DNA of 64,000 bases. Source: Pandoraea norimbergensis. Its GTDB lineage: Bacteria > Pseudomonadota > Gammaproteobacteria > Burkholderiales > Burkholderiaceae. The stretch lies in the NCBI RefSeq assembly GCF_001465545.3, contig NZ_CP013480.3, positions 1,488,001 through 1,552,000 of the forward strand, in the 5' to 3' direction. This document shows, in pieces, positions 34,908 to 44,074 of the stretch. Below the pieces are notes generated by a model that saw only the letters and a list, made by a program, of their open reading frames with translations, made no database searches and was not told the DNA's origin. Numbering within the stretch: position 1 is the first letter of the stretch; the number at the start of each line of letters is the position of its first letter. The translations under genes and the position numbers were made by a program.

Positions 34908-35674
34908 GCCGTCGCTCCCAGCATTTCGTTGCGGGTTTCGTCCCCGAGGTAGGCTTCACGCACGCCCGCATCGTTGCGGATCGTGTCGGCGTCGCCGCAG
35001 GCAATCGCGCGGCCGTAGACCAGCACCGTGATGCGGTCGGCCAGCGCGAAGACGGCGTCCATATCGTGTTCGACGAGCACGATGCCGTAGTCGCCTTTGA
35101 GTTCGGCGAGCAGATGCGTCATCTGCTCCGATTCGGCCTGCGACATCCCCGCCATTGGTTCGTCCAGCAACAGCAGCCGGGGTTGCCCGGCCAGCGCCAT
35201 GGCGAGTTCCAACTGCCGATGCTCGCCGTGGGCGAGGGCGGACGCGGGAACGTTCATGCGTGCTGCCAGTCCGGTGCGCGCCAGAATCTCCCGTGCGGGA
35301 TCGACGAGCGACGCCTGACGAATAGCCGGACGCCAGAACCCGAAGCTGTGACCTTGCATCGCTTGCACGGCCACCAGCACATTCTCGAGCGCGGTGAATT
35401 CGCGAAACACCGAGGTGATCTGATACGAGCGGGCGAGACCGGCACGCGCACGTTGCTCGATCGGCATGCCGGTGATGTCGCGTCCGTCGAAATGGATCGA
35501 CCCTTCGTCGGAGCGCAACTCCCCGGCCAACTGGCCGATGAGCGTGCTCTTGCCGGCGCCGTTCGGCCCGATGATGGCGTGCAGCTCGCCCGGGGCAACG
35601 TCCAGACAGAAGTGATCGGTGGCGGTGAGCCCGCCGTAGCGTTTGACCAGTTGGTCGACTTTGAGCAGGCTCAT
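34904..35674 (-). CDS. livG: LIV-type ABC transporter ATP-binding protein
   Basis: This 256-residue ATPase has Walker A GPNGAGKST (about 36-44), signature LAHGEHRQLELA (about 144-155, where the canonical S-G-G is replaced by HGE, a common LivG variant) and Walker B LLLLDEPMAGM. It overlaps both neighbours by four bases, showing tight coupling livM-livG-livF. The long insert between Walker A and the signature is typical for LivG. Confidence 0.95.
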   Translation of the reverse strand: MSLLKVDQLVKRYGGLTATDHFCLDVAPGELHAIIGPNGAGKSTLIGQLAGELRSDEGSIHFDGRDITGMPIEQRARAGLARSYQITSVFREFTALENVLVAVQAMQGHSFGFWRPAIRQASLVDPAREILARTGLAARMNVPASALAHGEHRQLELAMALAGQPRLLLLDEPMAGMSQAESEQMTHLLAELKGDYGIVLVEHDMDAVFALADRITVLVYGRAIACGDADTIRNDAGVREAYLGDETRNEMLGATA

Positions 35675-36651
35675 GCTTTGCCCTCCACTGCGCGTGCGCG
35701 GCGCGCGAGGCGCACTTGCAGGTCACCGAGCAGGCCGTACAGGCCGCGTCGCGAGACCAGCACCGAGATCACGATCAGCGGGCCGAAGATGATCATCCAG
35801 TGCTCGGTCAGTCCCTTCAGGCCTTCTTCGATGAGTAGCATGGCGGTGCTGCCGAGCACCGGGCCGAAGAACGACCCAAGCCCGCCCAGCACGACCATCA
35901 CGATCAGTTCGCCCGACGCCGTCCACGCCATGTAGGCGGGCGAGACGAAGTGGGTGAGGTTGGCGTAGAGCATGCCGGCCACGCCGCACACCATCGCGCT
36001 GATGATGTAAGCCACGAGCTTGTAGCGCAACGTCGGGTAGCCCAGCGCACGCATGCGGCGGTCGTTCTGGCGGCTGCCGCGAATAACCATGCCGAAGCGC
36101 GCGTCGACCAACCGGCGGCCCGCCCACACGCACAGACAAAGCACGGCGAAGGCTACGTAGTACAGCACCGTCGGGTTATCGAGCGACACATTGCCGAAGC
36201 GGCTGGCCGCGGCGACCGGCAGTCCATCGTCGCCGCCGTACTGCTTCAGGCCCACGGCCAGAAAGTAGAACATTTGCGCGAAGGCGAGCGTAATCATGAT
36301 GAATGCGATGCCGGTCGTGCGCAGCGAGAGCAGGCCGGTGAGGGCGCCGACGAGGGCGCACACCAGCAGCGTCACGCCCAGATGCACGAAGCCGTTATCG
36401 ATGCCGTGAAAGCTCAGGATGCCGACCACATAAGCGCCGAGCCCCAGATAGAGCGCATGACCGAAGCTGACCATGCCGCCGTAGCCAAGAATCAGATCGA
36501 GCGAGACGGCGGCGATGGCGAACACCACGATGCGGCCGAAGAGGGTGAGATAGAACGGCTGTTGCACGGCCGTCGCGTAAATGGGCACCAGCGCCAGAAA
36601 GGCCAGCAACAGCAGCGGCACGGCGGTGCGAAGATTCAGTTTCATTTCCAT
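35671..36651 (-). CDS. livM: LIV-type ABC transporter permease
   Basis: With the ATG at 36651 the protein has 326 residues; the ATG at 36645 is an alternative start. It has eight to ten hydrophobic segments and the LivM-type segments SLDLILGYGGMVSFGHA and GGLGSFFGPVLGS. A frame that stays open up to 37197 runs into livH in another reading frame and is not used. The start lies two bases past the livH stop. Its C-terminal basic tail contacts the cytosol. Confidence 0.93.
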   Translation of the reverse strand: MEMKLNLRTAVPLLLLAFLALVPIYATAVQQPFYLTLFGRIVVFAIAAVSLDLILGYGGMVSFGHALYLGLGAYVVGILSFHGIDNGFVHLGVTLLVCALVGALTGLLSLRTTGIAFIMITLAFAQMFYFLAVGLKQYGGDDGLPVAAASRFGNVSLDNPTVLYYVAFAVLCLCVWAGRRLVDARFGMVIRGSRQNDRRMRALGYPTLRYKLVAYIISAMVCGVAGMLYANLTHFVSPAYMAWTASGELIVMVVLGGLGSFFGPVLGSTAMLLIEEGLKGLTEHWMIIFGPLIVISVLVSRRGLYGLLGDLQVRLARRARAVEGKA

Positions 36652-36653
36652 CG

Positions 36654-37574
36654 TCAACCGTGTTTGACCGGGAACAGGCCTTGCGGACGAACCGCGAGTA
36701 CCGCGGCCATGACAAGGTAGATGAGCATCGAAGCGAGCGCGGGGCCGGCGGTGTCGGCCGTGCTGCGCTCCATCAGACTGCGAAGCAGCGTGGGCAATGC
36801 CGTGCGGCCGACCGTATCGACCACCCCGACGATGAGCGCCGCGAGAAACGCGCCGCGCACCGAGCCGATGCCGCCGATCACGATCACCACCATCGTGAGA
36901 ATCAGAATCGGCTCGCCCATGCCCGGTTGCACCGAGAGAATCGGGCCCGCCATCAGACCGGCGATGCCCGCGAGAATCGCCCCCAGCCCGAACAGCAGCG
37001 AGTTGAGCAGCACGATATTCACGCCAAGCGCACCGACCATCTGACGATGCGTCGCCCCGGCACGTATCAGCATGCCGATGCGCGTGCGGTGAATCAGCAG
37101 ATAGCAGCCGAGTGCGACGGCCAGCCCCACCAGAATGATGAGGAAGCGATACGCCGGGTATTGCAGGCCGAACAGATCGACGGTGCCGCCCAGCCACTCG
37201 GGCACTTCCATGTAATAGGGCGACGGGCCCCAGATCATGCGTGCCAGTTCGTTGAAGAACAGGATCAGGCCGAACGTGGCGAGCACCTGGTCGAGGTGAT
37301 CGCGGTCATACAGCGTCTTGAGCGCCACGAATTCGACGATCAGGCCGATGATCAGCATCGCCGGAATGATCGCAATGGCGGCCAGCGCGAACGACCCCGT
37401 ATGGTTGTAGACGGTGGCCGCGATGAACGCGCCCATCATGTACAGCGAGCCATGCGCGAGGTTCACGAAGTTCATGATGCCGAACACCAGCGTGAGCCCG
37501 GCCGCCATCAGGAACAGCAGCACCCCGAGTTGCAGCCCGTTCAGGCACTGCATGATGAAGAGGGTGAGGCTCAT
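36654..37574 (-). CDS. livH: LIV-type ABC transporter permease
   Basis: This 306-residue permease has the characteristic LivH start (LNGLQLGVLLFLMAAGLTLVFG, of which GLTLVFGIMNFVNLAHG is the most conserved part) and GGIGSVRGAFLAALIVG near residue 230. Its ATG overlaps the stop of the hydrolase gene by four bases, so transporter and hydrolase are made together. About eight membrane segments are visible. Confidence 0.95.
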   Translation of the reverse strand: MSLTLFIMQCLNGLQLGVLLFLMAAGLTLVFGIMNFVNLAHGSLYMMGAFIAATVYNHTGSFALAAIAIIPAMLIIGLIVEFVALKTLYDRDHLDQVLATFGLILFFNELARMIWGPSPYYMEVPEWLGGTVDLFGLQYPAYRFLIILVGLAVALGCYLLIHRTRIGMLIRAGATHRQMVGALGVNIVLLNSLLFGLGAILAGIAGLMAGPILSVQPGMGEPILILTMVVIVIGGIGSVRGAFLAALIVGVVDTVGRTALPTLLRSLMERSTADTAGPALASMLIYLVMAAVLAVRPQGLFPVKHG

Positions 37575-38470
37575 TTGGCTTCCCTGTGGTTCGTGGCGGT
37601 GGCCGTGCCGGCGAGCAACCCCATCTGACGGAAGATGGCCTGCGTGAGCGGGCTGGCAGGGTCGTTCAGCGTCAGCACGATATCGAAGTGATTGGTGCCG
37701 GGCATCGGCACGTATTCGCCGGTAAAGCCGCGCTCACGCCATGCCGCAAGGTAATCCACGCTCTGGCGCTTGAACTCGGCCGTCTCGGTTTCGCCGTAGG
37801 ACACGACGATCGGGCAGCCGTGGGCGGGCAAATGAAACTGCGGGCTGTTGCGGGTGGCATCGTCCGCGCTGAGCTTCATCCATTCGTTGATGTGCGTGAA
37901 CGGAATCGGCGTGAGATCGAACAGGCCAGAGAGCGGTGCGGCACCGGCAATCACGTCTTCCGGCACGCCATATTTCGCATGCCAGCCCTGCGCGAGCAAC
38001 ATGCCCGCGAGATGCCCGCCTGCGGAGCTGCCGCACACGTGAATGCGTTTCGGGTCGCCATGATGCGCCCCGATGTGACGATGCACCCACGCGAGCGCGC
38101 GGCGGGTCTGATCGACGATCGTGTCGAGCGACGCGCCGGGGGCCAGCGTGTAGTTGATCGCAACGACAGTGGCCCCGGCCTGCGTGAACGCGGGCGCCAT
38201 GTTGCTGGAGTCGCTCTTGTTCAGGGCGCGCCAGTAGCCGCCGTGCACGAAGAAGAACACGGGCGCACCGGGCGTGGGGGCGGGAAAGATGTCGAGCGTC
38301 TCGTCGGGATGATCGCCGTAGGCGACGTCGAGTACGCAGGGAACCGTGGCGCGGGCGTGCGCGCTATCGGCGGCGTATTGCTTCAGGATGTCGAGGACGT
38401 TGGGCGTGGTGGCGCGGGCGTTGTACTCAACGTCCAGCTCGGCCTCGTCGAAATTGCGGTAGCGCTTCAT
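37571..38470 (-). CDS. alpha/beta hydrolase, arylformamidase-like
   Basis: This 299-residue hydrolase has the HGGYWRALNK oxyanion motif (about 75-84), the nucleophile elbow CGSSAGGHLAG (about 148-158, predicted Ser about 151) and a C-terminal GTNHFDIVL with the catalytic His. The pattern matches animal-type kynurenine formamidase/carboxylesterase proteins. Next to 3-hydroxyanthranilate genes, hydrolysis of N-formylkynurenine or a related formamide is plausible but not proven. It overlaps livH by four bases, which links uptake with hydrolysis. Confidence 0.85.
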   Translation of the reverse strand: MKRYRNFDEAELDVEYNARATTPNVLDILKQYAADSAHARATVPCVLDVAYGDHPDETLDIFPAPTPGAPVFFFVHGGYWRALNKSDSSNMAPAFTQAGATVVAINYTLAPGASLDTIVDQTRRALAWVHRHIGAHHGDPKRIHVCGSSAGGHLAGMLLAQGWHAKYGVPEDVIAGAAPLSGLFDLTPIPFTHINEWMKLSADDATRNSPQFHLPAHGCPIVVSYGETETAEFKRQSVDYLAAWRERGFTGEYVPMPGTNHFDIVLTLNDPASPLTQAIFRQMGLLAGTATATNHREAK

Positions 38471-38584
38471 AAACCCTCGTAGTGCTCAGGTAATGCTCAA
38501 CTGGTCCAGCGGATACGGGTCGTTCAGATGTGCAGGTCGTGCAAGAACAGTGCCGCCGATGCAATGGCACCGGGGCACTTGCGC

Positions 38585-38607
38585 CCGCCCGCATTTGGCA
38601 CGGGCGG
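38585..38607 (-). promoter_or_regulatory. stem-loop between binding-protein and hydrolase genes
   Basis: CCGCCCG (38585-38591) and CGGGCGG (38601-38607) flank a nine-base loop, 23 bases past the binding-protein stop. Such hairpins often protect the 3' end of the binding-protein message and lower permease expression. Confidence 0.5.
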
Positions 38608-38629
38608 TGTCACGAGATACGACGCAGGC

Positions 38630-39823
38630 TTACGACTTGATCTTGCACTGCGTGGCCAGGTCGGCACGCGTCTGGATTTTGATCTGGCCCTTGGTCGCGA
38701 AGGCGGCACCTGCGCTGTCCTTGACCACATCCACGCGATAGAACTGCGCGATCGGAAACTGGTTGCTGGCAAACTTGAACGGGCCACGCACCGACGAGAA
38801 GTCGGCTTGCTTGAGCGCCGCGCGCAGTGCTTCGCGATCGGCCACGCTGCCCTTGGTCTTGGTGAGTGCCGAATCGATCAGGTTGGCCGCGTCATACGAC
38901 TGCGCGGCGTACATCGACGGCACGCGGTTGTATTTCTTCTGGAAGGCCGTGACGAACTGCTTGTTCTGCGCGTTGTCGAGGTCCGGCGAGTAGGGCGCGC
39001 TGGTAATGGCGCCCACGGCGAGTTCCTTCAGCGCGGGCAGGGTCGAGCCGTCGATGGTCGACACGGAGATCAGCGGAATCTTGCCGAGCAGTCCGGCCTG
39101 ACGGTATTGCTTGACGAAGTTCACGCCCATGCCGCCCGGGTAGAAGACGTAGACAGCATCGGGTTTGGCCGCCTGCAACTGGGCGATTTCTGCCGAGTAG
39201 TCGGGCTGGTTGACCTGCGTGTACACCTCGTCGACGATCTGGCCCTTGTAGTCGCGCTTGAAGCCGTTCACGGCGTCGCGTCCGGCCTGATAGTTCGGGG
39301 CCATGACGTACATCTTCTTGTAGCCCAGATCGCTCGAGAGCTGACCACCGGCCTCATGCAACTCATCGTTGTCCCACGAGGTCGAGAAGAAGTTCGGTGA
39401 GCATTGGGCGCCCGCAATCGGGGTCGGGCCGGCGTTTGAGCCGACCATGACCACACCCGCGTTGGTCACGTTCTTGTGAATGGCCATCATCACGTTCGAG
39501 AACGTCACGCCGGTGATGATCGACACCTTGTCGCGCTCCACCAGCTTTTGTGCAGCCTGCACGCCCACGTCGGGCTTGAGCTGGTCGTCTTCTTTGATCA
39601 CTTGCACCGGCACGCCGCCCAGCTTGCCGCCCTTTTGCTCGACGGCGAGCATGAAGGCGTCGTACTGATCCTGACCGAGCGCACCGCCCGGGCCGGAGAG
39701 CGTACCGATGAAGCCGATCTTGACCTCGGCATGCGCACCGCCGGCGGTGAGCAGTGCTGCGGCGGCGGCAATAGCGCCCAGGACTGCGATCGTTTTGCGT
39801 TGCGTGGTCTTCGTTCCCGTCAT
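38630..39823 (-). CDS. LIV-type ABC transporter substrate-binding protein
   Basis: With the ATG at 39823 (GGAG six bases upstream; an ATG at 39826 is three bases from it) the protein has 397 residues. A signal peptide ends at about AHA, then VKIGFIGTLSGPGGALGQD opens a Peripla_BP_6 domain of the LivK/aromatic-binding type. It is the periplasmic receptor of the importer encoded by livHMGF. The group includes receptors for aromatic acids such as benzoate and protocatechuate derivatives, which suits the neighbouring pathway. The ligand is inferred only. Confidence 0.92.
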   Translation of the reverse strand: MTGTKTTQRKTIAVLGAIAAAAALLTAGGAHAEVKIGFIGTLSGPGGALGQDQYDAFMLAVEQKGGKLGGVPVQVIKEDDQLKPDVGVQAAQKLVERDKVSIITGVTFSNVMMAIHKNVTNAGVVMVGSNAGPTPIAGAQCSPNFFSTSWDNDELHEAGGQLSSDLGYKKMYVMAPNYQAGRDAVNGFKRDYKGQIVDEVYTQVNQPDYSAEIAQLQAAKPDAVYVFYPGGMGVNFVKQYRQAGLLGKIPLISVSTIDGSTLPALKELAVGAITSAPYSPDLDNAQNKQFVTAFQKKYNRVPSMYAAQSYDAANLIDSALTKTKGSVADREALRAALKQADFSSVRGPFKFASNQFPIAQFYRVDVVKDSAGAAFATKGQIKIQTRADLATQCKIKS

Positions 39824-39935
39824 CATGGTCTCCAAACTAAGTTCCGGAACTGGCAAACACTGTGAGCAGAGGGGGCGTGCCGGGCGACCTGAGCGCTTCT
39901 TCATGGCGGTCATCGTCAGCCGGGCACGTCGGTCA

Positions 39936-40024
39936 TACGTAGGCGTTATTTCGATGGCTTACGTTAAATTGTTTAAGCATCAAATATTTCAGTGCCCAGC
40001 CTAAACGACGCCTATTACGTAGGC
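39936..40024. promoter_or_regulatory. putative operator: TACGTAGGC half-site and GCCTATTACGTAGGC palindrome
   Basis: GCCTATTACGTAGGC (40010-40024) is an inverted repeat with a five-base centre. Its right half, TACGTAGGC, recurs at 39936-39944. Both lie between the ACMS-decarboxylase stop and the binding-protein start, the expected promoter region of the importer operon. Confidence 0.5.
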
Positions 40025-40058
40025 AAGCAATTTCAAAAACACCTCGGGAAAGCACCAG

Positions 40059-41054
40059 TTACAGCCCGAAGAACTCCCGGGCGTTGCCGGCCAGAATGCG
40101 TTCGCGGGCGTGAGCGTCCAGCCCCGGCTGATCGGCCACCAGCTTGCCGATCTCCTGTTCGCCGAGCGGGAACGGGTGGTCCGAGCCGAGCATGACGCGC
40201 TCCACGCCCATCGTGTCGACCAGCAGGCGCAGGGCGCGCGGATCGAACACGGCGCTGTCTACGTAAAAGCGGTCCAGATAATGAGACGGCGGATGCGGGC
40301 TGTCGGCGCGCACGATGTCGCGGCAATGCCACGCGTTCTCGGCGCGGCCCAGCAGGTAAGGGAAGCCGCCGCCGCCGTGAGCGAAGCACAGCTTGAGCGA
40401 GCGCGGCAGGCGCTCGAACGCTCCCGAGAGAATCAGCGACAGGATGGAGAGCTGCGTCTCGGCGGGCATGGCCACGAGCCAAGGCATCATCCATTTCTTC
40501 ATGCGGCCATCGGTCATCATGTCCCACGGGTGCACCAGCACGGGGATGTGCTCGTTGCCGCAGTGCCGCAAAAACGCGACCAGATGTTCGTCGTCGAGGT
40601 CTTTCGGTCCGAGGTGATTGCCAATCTGCACGCCGACGTGGCCGGTGGCCTTGGCGCGCGAGGCTTCGGCGCAAGCCAGATCGAGGTCCTGCAAGGGCAC
40701 TTGCGCCATCGCCTTCAGGCGCGTGGGCGCATAGGCGCAGTGCTCCAGCGCGAGATCGTTCATGCGCTGCACCCAGTCCATCACGGCATGGCCGTCGTAG
40801 CGATAGCCGAACATGATCGGCGTCGCGCAGACCACTTGCAGGTCGATCCCGTGGCGGTCGAGTTCTTCGATGCGCAGCGCGGGGTCCCACAGCGCGCGAT
40901 AGACCGGGCGGAAGGCTTTGTCGGCGAGCATGATGTTGCCGGTCTCGCCGTTCTCGTCAATGCGCAGCCACGGCGCGGTGGCGGCGTCCAGTCGGGCCGC
41001 TTCTTCCTGCGTGATACGCGGGAAGAAGTGGGCGTGCATGTCGATTTTCTTCAT
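40059..41054 (-). CDS. nbaD: 2-amino-3-carboxymuconate-6-semialdehyde decarboxylase
   Basis: This 331-residue amidohydrolase-superfamily enzyme decarboxylates ACMS to 2-aminomuconate-6-semialdehyde. Zinc ligands appear at His7 and His9 (MHAHFFP), His175 (VHPWD) and Asp292 (GSDHPFP), with His226 in AHGGG. These correspond to His9, His11, His177, Asp294 and His228 of the Pseudomonas fluorescens enzyme with a constant shift of two. Length is as expected (about 330-336). It follows the dioxygenase gene by 63 bases on the same strand. Confidence 0.95.
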   Translation of the reverse strand: MKKIDMHAHFFPRITQEEAARLDAATAPWLRIDENGETGNIMLADKAFRPVYRALWDPALRIEELDRHGIDLQVVCATPIMFGYRYDGHAVMDWVQRMNDLALEHCAYAPTRLKAMAQVPLQDLDLACAEASRAKATGHVGVQIGNHLGPKDLDDEHLVAFLRHCGNEHIPVLVHPWDMMTDGRMKKWMMPWLVAMPAETQLSILSLILSGAFERLPRSLKLCFAHGGGGFPYLLGRAENAWHCRDIVRADSPHPPSHYLDRFYVDSAVFDPRALRLLVDTMGVERVMLGSDHPFPLGEQEIGKLVADQPGLDAHARERILAGNAREFFGL

Positions 41055-41117
41055 GAAGTGACTTGTTCTGTCGGGTAGTGGGCGTAGGGCCGGGGGCCGA
41101 GGTCGACGGGCGCCGCG

Positions 41118-42165
<1,048 letters not shown>

Positions 42166-42226
42166 GGGTGACGCGTCTCCGTGTTTTTTCGTGGGCTTCT
42201 GTTGTTTTGTCAGCGTGCGGCGCACG

Positions 42227-42265
42227 GGCGCGGGGGTATCGACCCCCATCGATAGCCCCCGCGCC
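42227..42265 (-). promoter_or_regulatory. very stable intercistronic hairpin
   Basis: GGCGCGGGGGTATCGA (42227-42242) pairs with TCGATAGCCCCCGCGCC (42249-42265), leaving one bulged base and a six-base loop. It lies between the dehydrogenase stop and the deaminase start within one operon. Confidence 0.7.
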
Positions 42266-42284
42266 GTCGCCTCACATTGTCAGG

Positions 42285-43757
42285 TCAGAGTTTGATGCAG
42301 ATGTTGGTGATTTCGGAATAGAAGTCGAGCGAGTGACGCCCGCCTTCGCGCCCGAGCCCCGACAGCTTCACGCCGCCGAACGGCGTGCGCAGGTCGCGCA
42401 GGAACCACGTATTCACCCACACGAGACCGGTCTGGAACTGACGCGCCACACGGTGCGCGCGCGACAGGTTTGTCGTCCACACGCAGCCGGCCAGACCGTA
42501 GTCGCTGTCGTTCACGCGGCGGATGACTTCGTCTTCGCTGTCGAACGGCGCGACGTGGCACACCGGGCCAAAGATTTCTTCGCGCACGCAGCGCGCCGTA
42601 TCGGGCAGGCCGGTCCAGACGGTCGGCTGTACGAACGCACCTTCGTCGCGGGCATCTCCAAACACGGGGACACCGCCACCGGTGACGACAGTCGCGCCTT
42701 CTTCGACGGCCAGCTTGTAATAGGACAGCACTTTTTCACGATGCTTGCGCGAGACGAGCGGGCCCATCTGCACGCCTTGCGCGTCCGGGGCGTCGATGCG
42801 CAGGGCAGCGGCGCGCTCGGCCAGCGCCGCGACAAAGCGTTCGTAGATCGGACGCTCGACATACACGCGCTCGGAGCACAGACAGACTTGGCCGGCGTTG
42901 GTGAACGACGAACGGACCACGCCGTCGACGGCGGCGTCGAAGTCGGCATCGGCGAACACGACGGCGGCGTTCTTGCCACCGAGTTCGAACGAGATTTCCT
43001 TCACGCCATCGGCCACGGCTTTCATGATGGCGCTGCCCGTGCGCGACTCACCGGTGAACGTGATCGCAGAGACATCGGGGTGCTTGGTGAGGAATTCGCC
43101 CGCCGAGTTGGGACCGAAGCCGTGCACGAGGTTGAACACGCCGGGCGGCACGCCCGCGGCGTCCATAACTTCGGCGAGCAGCGTGGCCGACGACGGGGTT
43201 TCTTCCGACGGCTTGGTCACCACGCAATTGCCCATGGCGAGCGCCGGTGCCACTTTCCACGTGAAGAGCAGCAGCGGCAGGTTCCACGGCGAGATGATGC
43301 CGATGACGCCGAGCGGCTTGCGGGTGACGTAGTTCATCACGTCGCCGCCATCGGCCGCGCGCATCTCGTACATCTCGGTGCCCGCCGTCTTGATCAGATC
43401 GGCGAACATGCGGAAGTTAGCGATGCCGCGCGCGATGTCGAGCGTGCGGGCCTGTTCGACCGGACGGCCGGTGTCGGCGACTTCAGCGGCGACGAAATCG
43501 TCGAAGCGTGCCTGAATACCGTCGGCGATGCGATGCAGCACCGCGGCGCGCTCGGCCGGGGTGGTCTTGCCCCACGGGCCTTCGTGCAGGGCGCGGCGGG
43601 CGGCGACGACAGCGCGGTCGACGATGGCGGCATCGGCTTCGCAAACCTTCGCGATGAGCCGGCCGTCGACAGGGCTCACGTTATCGAACTGACGATCGGT
43701 GGCGATGAACGCACCATCCACGTAGTGCCGCAGCAGCGGCGGGGTCGCAAGGCTCAC
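42285..43757 (-). CDS. nbaE: 2-aminomuconate semialdehyde dehydrogenase
   Basis: This 490-residue ALDH oxidises 2-aminomuconate-6-semialdehyde with NAD. Visible residues are the Asn of ISPWNLPLLL (about 155-164), general-base Glu258 in SFELGGKN and the nucleophile in QVCLCSERV (Cys292 or 294). The subfamily-typical QVCLCSERVYVER and the operon context distinguish it from hydroxymuconic-semialdehyde dehydrogenase, its closest alternative. The start is the GTG at 43757 with GGAG five bases upstream. It is the first gene of the leftward nba-like operon. Confidence 0.93.
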   Translation of the reverse strand: MSLATPPLLRHYVDGAFIATDRQFDNVSPVDGRLIAKVCEADAAIVDRAVVAARRALHEGPWGKTTPAERAAVLHRIADGIQARFDDFVAAEVADTGRPVEQARTLDIARGIANFRMFADLIKTAGTEMYEMRAADGGDVMNYVTRKPLGVIGIISPWNLPLLLFTWKVAPALAMGNCVVTKPSEETPSSATLLAEVMDAAGVPPGVFNLVHGFGPNSAGEFLTKHPDVSAITFTGESRTGSAIMKAVADGVKEISFELGGKNAAVVFADADFDAAVDGVVRSSFTNAGQVCLCSERVYVERPIYERFVAALAERAAALRIDAPDAQGVQMGPLVSRKHREKVLSYYKLAVEEGATVVTGGGVPVFGDARDEGAFVQPTVWTGLPDTARCVREEIFGPVCHVAPFDSEDEVIRRVNDSDYGLAGCVWTTNLSRAHRVARQFQTGLVWVNTWFLRDLRTPFGGVKLSGLGREGGRHSLDFYSEITNICIKL

Positions 43758-44074
43758 GAGGTCTCCAGATACATTAGTGTTTTGCGGGGCGGTGGCGCTT
43801 GGGCGGGCGTGTCGCCGGGAGCGTCACGCGGTAGCAGGCGACAGCCACCGCCAGATGCCCTCCAGTCTAGGCATCCAGCGATATAAAAAATAATGAAATC
43901 TGGAGTGGTGTCTATTCCTTTGTGGAATATCGACATCTGCCGCAAGGGGCTTGGCCCGAAAGCCATCAGACGGATGTCAACAGCGCTTCCAGGGGGCCAC
44001 ACCGAGAATTGGCGCTCTTTTCTCTTGGGCTGCCGATGGCTGGGTTAGCTTGAGCTTCACGTTCTGAGGCTCGG
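43758..44074. other. divergent promoter region with a 17-base palindrome
   Basis: This 317-base gap separates the dehydrogenase start from the orphan gene to the right. TATTCC (43913-43918) and GGAATA (43924-43929) flank TTTGT, giving a LysR-type T-N11-A box. An AT-rich stretch (43881-43900) lies between it and the dehydrogenase gene and could hold its promoter. No further gene is seen. Confidence 0.6.
43913..43929. promoter_or_regulatory. putative LysR-type operator TATTCC-N5-GGAATA
   Basis: A perfect six-base inverted repeat with a five-base centre lies about 155 bases upstream of the 2-aminomuconate semialdehyde dehydrogenase start. It fits the T-N11-A rule. Confidence 0.5.
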
